A DNA stretch of 25,802 bases from JALZHR01 sp036389695 (GTDB lineage Bacteria > Acidobacteriota > Blastocatellia > Pyrinomonadales > Pyrinomonadaceae): positions 1-25,802 of the forward strand of contig DASVWG010000329.1 of NCBI GenBank assembly GCA_036389695.1. Direction: 5' to 3'. Under the pieces are notes generated by a model. That model was not told the origin of the DNA and ran no database searches. It was given only the letters and a program-made list of their open reading frames with translations. This document shows positions 21,631-25,802 of the stretch, one piece after another (positions within the stretch are counted from its first letter, which is position 1; every line of letters starts with the position of its first letter). The translations under genes were made by a program, and so were the position numbers.

Positions 21631-21673
21631 AAAGAAAACTCATCACCCGTAAATTGAATGATGAGTTTTCTTT
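21631..21673. terminator. Bidirectional intrinsic terminator
   Basis: AAAGAAAACTCATCA (21631-21645) and its exact reverse complement (21659-21673) form a 15-bp stem with a 13-nt loop, A-rich on the left and T-rich on the right. It lies between the convergent zinc-ribbon membrane protein and M35 protease genes. Confidence 0.88.
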
Positions 21674-21693
21674 TAAAGCTTTCCAATCCGGCA

Positions 21694-22749
21694 TTACTGC
21701 TGGAAAGGCGTGTTTTCGGCGAAGTATTCGTGACTGTCGGCGTTGTCGACGGCTTTGTTCGGGTCGGTGATGGCGAGATTTTTCGCGCCTGACTGACCGT
21801 AAACCCAATCGTCGGTTCCGGCAACAATCGTGAAATGGCTGGTTTCGTGAATCAGCGTTCCGGCTTTCGAATCGGTTCCGGTCGCCGGAGCCTGCCAGTA
21901 GACGCTGCACAGGTAAATGTTATACGGCTGGTTCGCGTAAACATAAGCGTAATATCGCTTTTTGCAGCCGCAATCGAAATTCATCGAAGCCGTGTCCATC
22001 GCGTTTTTGATATTTGTAAAGTGACTTTTGACCGTGCTGTAGCGCGAAGAAGTGTAAGCGCCGAACCAGGTCGTGTAACGCGCTCCGACTGTTCCCGCAG
22101 TCAAATAATTCAGCGAATCGGAAGCGTAAATTGCCGCATCGTTGCGCGCGTTGGCGACGAGCGATTGCTGGCTGGTCGTGCATTTCGTGTAGCTGCTCGT
22201 TCCGCTGACTACCGACGGCGCTTCGACACCGCGGCTTGCCGCCGCGCGACCTTCGGCAAAAAGGCTGACGCTGTTGGATTTTAAGTCTTCGTTTCGCTGA
22301 TTCACGACTTTTTCCTGCGGATAAAGATTAAGCGATTTGACGCTGTAGCTAACGAGATACGAGCCGGAAACCGACAAATCGTAATAGTCGGCTAAATTAA
22401 CCGAGCGGGTAAAGCTTTCGCCTGTTTTGAGAATAATGAAATCATTCTCTTCGGGCTGCGGTCTTTTATAATGCGCGCCGATATATTCGACGGCAGCGCC
22501 GTCGCGGGTGACTTCGAACAAAGGCTCTTCGACGTCTTCAAAAGGCGTATACCATTTGAGAAGACGAAGCGCGCCTTTCGAAGGGTTGGAAATGGTGACG
22601 CTGACGGTGACTTTTTCATTTTCGGCAAATGCCGTTTTATCGACGCTGAGCGTGACCTTTGCGCCCGTCTTAGCCATCGCGCTAAACGTAAAAACGAAAA
22701 GCGCCATGACCATTGCGAGCGCAAAAAACACAGGAATATTTTTTCGCAT
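21694..22749 (-). CDS. Secreted M35-like (aspzincin) metalloendopeptidase
   Basis: A 351-residue exported protease. A signal peptide (MRKNIPVFFA, hydrophobic core, cleavage near SAMAK) is followed by an N-terminal beta-rich region of about 130 residues (VTLSVDKTAFAENEKVTVSV) and the catalytic domain. The zinc site is HETSH (301-305) followed by GTDDWVYG (311-318), the aspzincin GTxDxxYG pattern of deuterolysin and peptidyl-Lys metalloendopeptidases (family M35). Cys190, 260, 262 and 281 can form disulphides. The start at 22749 has a ribosome site (GGAGGA). A promoter-like sequence with an overlapping palindrome lies about 80 nt upstream. Confidence 0.88.
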   Translation of the reverse strand: MRKNIPVFFALAMVMALFVFTFSAMAKTGAKVTLSVDKTAFAENEKVTVSVTISNPSKGALRLLKWYTPFEDVEEPLFEVTRDGAAVEYIGAHYKRPQPEENDFIILKTGESFTRSVNLADYYDLSVSGSYLVSYSVKSLNLYPQEKVVNQRNEDLKSNSVSLFAEGRAAASRGVEAPSVVSGTSSYTKCTTSQQSLVANARNDAAIYASDSLNYLTAGTVGARYTTWFGAYTSSRYSTVKSHFTNIKNAMDTASMNFDCGCKKRYYAYVYANQPYNIYLCSVYWQAPATGTDSKAGTLIHETSHFTIVAGTDDWVYGQSGAKNLAITDPNKAVDNADSHEYFAENTPFQQ

Positions 22750-22819
22750 TAAGAAAATCCTCCGGAAATTTTTAGATATTTGGAAAGATAGTAGAACTGG
22801 GCAAGTCTGCGTTAGCTGT

Positions 22820-22861
22820 ACTATTATGGACTATAATAGTCATTTTGAATTTTAGAAGCAA
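22820..22861 (-). promoter_or_regulatory. Putative promoter of the M35 gene with overlapping palindrome
   Basis: On the minus strand TTGCTT (22856-22861) and TATTAT (22833-22838) are separated by exactly 17 nt, a sigma-70-like arrangement. The -10 box lies within the palindrome ACTATTAT (22820-22827) / ATAATAGT (22833-22840), a likely repressor or activator site. The predicted leader is about 75 nt. Confidence 0.5.
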
Positions 22862-22900
22862 TAAAAATTTTCGATTAGACTCATATCTTTAATTTATAAA

Positions 22901-22950
22901 TGCCGGCGGCAACCGGCTGAAAGAGTTCGGCTGAGCTGACATCCGCCGGA
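22901..22950. other. GC-rich structured element of unknown role
   Basis: CCGGCGG near 22903 pairs with CCGCCGG at 22943-22949, enclosing an inner CCGGC...GGCTG pair and a GAAAG loop. It is far more GC-rich than the surrounding spacer. It lies between a minus-strand terminator and the M35 promoter, so neither gene's transcript clearly includes it. It does not fit any riboswitch consensus I can check by eye. Confidence 0.35.
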
Positions 22951-22968
22951 GATTTGTTTCAGAAAGCG

Positions 22969-23020
22969 AAAAAAAAGACGCTGTCAGTCAATAAATTTCA
23001 GAGGTTATTTGAAAACAGCG
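22969..23020 (-). terminator. Intrinsic terminator of the zinc-ribbon gene
   Basis: On the minus strand, CGCTGT (23015-23020) pairs with ACAGCG (22979-22984), with further weak pairing inside the loop. A run of eight T residues follows (A-run 22969-22976 on the plus strand). It lies 10 nt after the stop codon at 23030. Confidence 0.65.
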
Positions 23021-23029
23021 AGAAGCTCT

Positions 23030-23386
23030 TTAATGTTTATTCATCGACATGATAGTCTCGCCCAGCTCTATCAAAGCCATTTCATCGAGCAGCGAAATGT
23101 CGTCCAGTTTCATCAGCATTAAGATATGAACGTTATCGAACCGGGTGAGACTTTCAATTTCTTTGCGCGTGAAAAAATTTTGGGCGGCGCTGCGCGTTTT
23201 TTCCCGGCTGATTGAAAAAGCGCGGTCGATTTTTAAGGCTTGCTTAATCTTATCGACCAAATATTTGCCCGCAGATTTGAACGTGTAGGCGCAATGCTTA
23301 CATTTTCTTGAATCGGCACGAATATAGGCGAAACATCGAGGGCATTCCATGTGGTGTCGCTTGCGTCTCTTTTTTACAAATGCCAT
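23030..23386 (-). CDS. Zinc-ribbon protein, unknown function
   Basis: A 118-residue protein. The N-terminus is basic (MAFVKKRRKRHH) and followed by a zinc ribbon ECPRCFAYIRADSRKCKHC (four cysteines in two CxxC pairs). The rest is helical and charged (IKQALKIDRAFSI, TRKEIESLTRFDNVHILMLM). It may bind nucleic acid or another protein, but no family is recognised. The start is the ATG at 23386; the in-frame ATG at residue 13 (MECPRC) is an alternative. A terminator follows, and the gene is alone in its transcript. Confidence 0.65.
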   Translation of the reverse strand: MAFVKKRRKRHHMECPRCFAYIRADSRKCKHCAYTFKSAGKYLVDKIKQALKIDRAFSISREKTRSAAQNFFTRKEIESLTRFDNVHILMLMKLDDISLLDEMALIELGETIMSMNKH

Positions 23387-23701
23387 AAAACTTAGACGAA
23401 AATTCGCCGGTTTACCCTCGCTTTAAGGCTGGCGGGTAAATTTCGCGTTTGAGCTATTTTATTTACAAAATTAGAAAGAATTAATGGAAAATATTTTTCA
23501 ATAACTCGTCGAATTACACAAGTTTAAAAAATCGCTGAAAACGATTCAAAAATGGTAAAGTATGCCGTAAATAATAGGCAGGAATTTGAAATCAGTCAAA
23601 TTATTTCGGCATTTCTCGCCGTTTGTAAATCAAAATTTCAGAATATTCTGACGAACATTGCAAAAAAACGGGCTTAGATAAAAACATAAAATAAATATTA
23701 T
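23387..23701. other. Intergenic region before pheT
   Basis: 315 nt without a gene, AT-rich. TTTACCC (23411-23417) and GGGTAAA (23434-23440) form a 7-bp stem that, on the minus strand, would lie in the zinc-ribbon leader. Diverging promoters for that gene and pheT should lie here, but I could not single out convincing boxes. No ribosome site is clear before the pheT ATG. Confidence 0.4.
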
Positions 23702-25786
23702 ATGAACATCAGTTACAACTGGCTCAAAGATTTAATCGAAGTAGATTTGTCGCCGCCGGATTTGGCGCAAAAGCTGACCAATGCGGGCTTGGCGGTCGAA
23801 GGCATTCACGCGGCGGGCGACGATTTCGTCTTCGATATTGATTTAACGTCGAATCGTCCGGATTGCCTTTCGCATCTCGGCGTCGCACGTGAGTTATCGG
23901 CGATAACTCATTCGCGAGTCAAGAGTGAAGAGCCGGGAGAAGGCTTCGATTCTTCACTCTCGACTCTCGACTCGCGACTCGTGACCGTCGAAGATGCCGA
24001 TTTGTGTCATCGCTTTACGGCGCGGATTATTCGCAATGTCAAAATCGGCGCGGCGCCGGATTGGCTGGTCAAACGGCTCGAAGCGGTCGGCGAGCGTTCG
24101 ATTAACAATGTCGCGGACATTACGAATTACGTCATGCACGAGCTCGGACAGCCGATGCATTCGTTTGATTTTAATAAATTAAAAGAAAATCGAATCGTCG
24201 TCCGCCGCGCGCGAACGGGCGAAACGATAAAAACTCTGGACGAAATCGAACGCCGTCTGGATGAAAGCGTGCTGGCGATTTGCGACGCCGAAAAGCCGGT
24301 CGCCGTCGGCGGCGTGATGGGCGGTTTCGATTCGGGAATCACGGAAGCGACGACCGACGTTTTGCTCGAAGTCGCTTATTTCAAACGCGAAAATATTCGC
24401 CGGACTTCCCGCAAGCTTGGTTTGACGACCGAAGCCAGCTATCGCTTCGAGCGCGGCGTGGACATCGAAAATCTGATTCGCGCCTCAAATCGCGCGACGG
24501 AATTAATCTGCGAGCTCGCGGGCGGCGAAGCGGGCGAATTCGTCGACGTTTACCCGACGCGGTTCACGCCGAACGAAGTCGAATCGAAAGATATTTCCTA
24601 CGCGGTCAAACGCCTTACGGGTTTGGATGTCGAAGAATCGGAAATCCTGCGGATACTTTCCGCTCTCGGAATCGACTCTCGACTCTCGACTCCCGACTCT
24701 CGACTCTTCACTTCCCCAAGCTGGCGGCACGACATCGCCATCGAAGAAGATTTGGTCGAAGAGGTCGCGCGCATCGTCGGTTACGATAAAATCGGCGACG
24801 AGCTTCCGCCGTCACAAAGCGCGGGCGAATATCAGACGACCGAGCCGCGCAAGAAAAATCTGCGGCGCGCGCTGGCAAATCTCGGTTTTGACGAAGCGAT
24901 TTCTTACAGCTTCATCGACACGCGCCACGACGAAACTTTCGCGTTGATTGAAAACCTGACGGACGAAAACGCGGAAGAAAAATTCGTGACCTTGCAGGAT
25001 TCGATTATCGAGGGCGCGGTCAGGATGCGTCCGAGCCTGCTTTCGGGTTTGCTCGACGCGGTTCGCACAAATTTCAATCACCGGCAAAGAAACATACGGC
25101 TTTTCGAGCTCGGCAAAGTTTTCGCCTCGACCGCCAACGAAGACAGCCTGCCGAAAGAACAGGAGCTTTTCGCGCTTGTCTTATCCGGCAGCGAAACGCT
25201 GGAAAATAAAGCGATGCCCGTCCGCGAATTCGATTTTTACGACGCGAAAGGCGCGCTGGAGACGGCGATTGACGCCATCAATCTGCCCGCGCTCGAATTT
25301 GCGGCGAAAGACGTCAAACATCTGCGCAAAGGTCAATCGGCGGAGATTCGCGCGGGCGGGCGAGCCGTCGGCACAATCGGTCGCCTGAACGACGAAATCG
25401 CTGCCGTCTATAAATTCCGCCAGCCGGTTTTCGTCGCCGAGGTCGATTTGCAGACGCTGCTGGCGGCAAAACAAAAGGACGTTTTGTATCGCCCGCTTTC
25501 GGTTTATCCCGCGATTCAGCGCGACGTTTCCCTGCTGGTCAAACGCGGTGTGAGCTTTGCCGAAATCAAGCAAACGGTCGAAGCGCAAGGCTTCGAGCTT
25601 CTGCGCCGGGTCGAGTTCGTCGATGTTTACGAAGGCAAAGGAATGTCGGACGACGAGCGCTCAATCACGATTCGCCTCGAATACCGCAGCGACGAGCGAA
25701 CCTTAACCGAACCGGAAGCCGAAGCCGTCCACACACAGATTTTGCAGGCGCTCGAACGCGATTTGAAGGCGAAGCAGAGATTTTAA
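23702..25786 (+). CDS. pheT: Phenylalanine--tRNA ligase beta subunit, short form
   Basis: Beta subunit of PheRS, 694 residues, carrying editing and tRNA-binding functions. The N-terminus MNISYNWLKDLIEVDLSPPD runs straight from AGLAVEGIHAAG to DFVFDIDLTSNRPDCLSHLG. The EMAP/OB tRNA-binding domain (about 110 residues) that usually lies between them is absent. The B3/B4 editing region, B5 domain, core and C-terminal FDX-ACB domain (RPLSVYPAIQRDVSLLV ... VDVYEGKGM) are present. Two in-frame insertions come from CGACTCT heptamers: residues 71-95 and 324-336 (DSRLSTPDSRLFT). The second sits just before the conserved PSWRHDI motif. pheT is separated from pheS by 3 kb of unrelated genes. Confidence 0.95.
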   Translation: MNISYNWLKDLIEVDLSPPDLAQKLTNAGLAVEGIHAAGDDFVFDIDLTSNRPDCLSHLGVARELSAITHSRVKSEEPGEGFDSSLSTLDSRLVTVEDADLCHRFTARIIRNVKIGAAPDWLVKRLEAVGERSINNVADITNYVMHELGQPMHSFDFNKLKENRIVVRRARTGETIKTLDEIERRLDESVLAICDAEKPVAVGGVMGGFDSGITEATTDVLLEVAYFKRENIRRTSRKLGLTTEASYRFERGVDIENLIRASNRATELICELAGGEAGEFVDVYPTRFTPNEVESKDISYAVKRLTGLDVEESEILRILSALGIDSRLSTPDSRLFTSPSWRHDIAIEEDLVEEVARIVGYDKIGDELPPSQSAGEYQTTEPRKKNLRRALANLGFDEAISYSFIDTRHDETFALIENLTDENAEEKFVTLQDSIIEGAVRMRPSLLSGLLDAVRTNFNHRQRNIRLFELGKVFASTANEDSLPKEQELFALVLSGSETLENKAMPVREFDFYDAKGALETAIDAINLPALEFAAKDVKHLRKGQSAEIRAGGRAVGTIGRLNDEIAAVYKFRQPVFVAEVDLQTLLAAKQKDVLYRPLSVYPAIQRDVSLLVKRGVSFAEIKQTVEAQGFELLRRVEFVDVYEGKGMSDDERSITIRLEYRSDERTLTEPEAEAVHTQILQALERDLKAKQRF
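23916..23985. repeat. CGACTCT heptamer repeat in pheT, copy 1
   Basis: Five heptamers (TCTTCAC, TCTCGAC, TCTCGAC, TCGCGAC, TCGTGAC) cover 23951-23985. Positions 23916-23931 are their partial reverse complement (15 of 16 against 23951-23966). It is translated in frame as part of PheT residues 71-95. Just upstream, GAGTTATC/GATAACTC (23891-23909) is a separate 8-bp palindrome. Confidence 0.85.
24673..24707. repeat. CGACTCT heptamer repeat in pheT, copy 2
   Basis: Five tandem heptamers (CGACTCT four times, CGACTCC once) with the same consensus as the repeat at 23951-23985. Three heptamers make 21 nt, so the frame is kept and the protein repeats every 7 residues. Confidence 0.88.
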
Positions 25787-25788
25787 TT

Positions 25789-25802
25789 TAACTGATAACT
25801 GA
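25789..25802. repeat. AACTGAT heptamers at the window edge, copy 3
   Basis: AACTGATAACTGA follows the pheT stop directly and is cut by the window end. It matches the arms of the elements at 2067-2130 and 18297-18360. Confidence 0.6.

Noticed and set aside
23397..23450. c-di-GMP or other riboswitch in the zinc-ribbon gene leader, from AGGGTAAACC on the minus strand
   Set aside because: Only one short motif resembles the aptamer; the second conserved half is missing, and the pairing is explained by a simple 7-bp stem.
1670..25600. Many long open frames on the strand opposite to, or in other frames of, the synthetase, receptor and tRNA-ligase genes
   Set aside because: They are Arg/Ala-rich shadows of coding genes with strong family motifs, and none has its own recognisable domain or ribosome site.

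Overview
The window looks like a chromosomal segment from a member of the Acidobacteriota, probably class Blastocatellia (Pyrinomonas-like). The main pointers are an Oar-type TonB-dependent receptor carrying an N-terminal carboxypeptidase-regulatory-like domain, the order thrS-infC-rpmI-rplT-pheS-pheT, a short PheT, and an unusually high load of short repeat hairpins between and inside genes. This placement is an inference from gene content; no 16S rRNA gene is present.

Left arm (about 1-14,030, nearly all minus strand): an MFS permease, a MaoC-type hydratase, a secreted alpha/beta hydrolase overlapping an MscS channel, a long-chain acyl-CoA synthetase translationally coupled to a small membrane protein, a FabH-like condensing enzyme with a degenerate active site, a second alpha/beta hydrolase, a secreted class-2-type lipase, a 1146-residue TonB-dependent receptor and a TetR regulator. 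Together they suggest secretion of a lipase, uptake across the outer membrane, and CoA activation and processing of acyl chains. A 12-bp operator-like site occurs both before the receptor and before tetR, so the regulator probably controls itself and the receptor.

Right arm (14,638 to the end, mainly plus strand): the translation cluster thrS, infC (with an ATC start codon), rpmI, rplT, pheS and, 3 kb further on, pheT. It is interrupted several times. Between thrS and infC lie a HExxH zinc-protease-like gene and a small exported regulatory-like-domain protein. Between rplT and pheS lies an AT-rich membrane-protein ORFan. Between pheS and pheT lie a two-gene cassette (DUF104/AbrB-like protein plus retropepsin-like aspartic protease), a zinc-ribbon membrane protein, an M35 aspzincin protease and a zinc-ribbon protein. 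The last 14 codons of pheS reappear as a diverged remnant just after the two-gene cassette, which marks it as an insertion at the pheS 3' end.

Repeats: nearly every intergenic gap holds an inverted repeat. Many arms are tandem 7-mers (AACTGAT, AAAGTCC, ATTGTCA, AGTRAAT, CGACTCT), each place with its own consensus. Copies also sit in frame within pheT and in the N-terminus of a hydrolase, and a separate REP-like element lies in frame within the acyl-CoA synthetase. No rRNA, tRNA, CRISPR array or transposase gene was seen.
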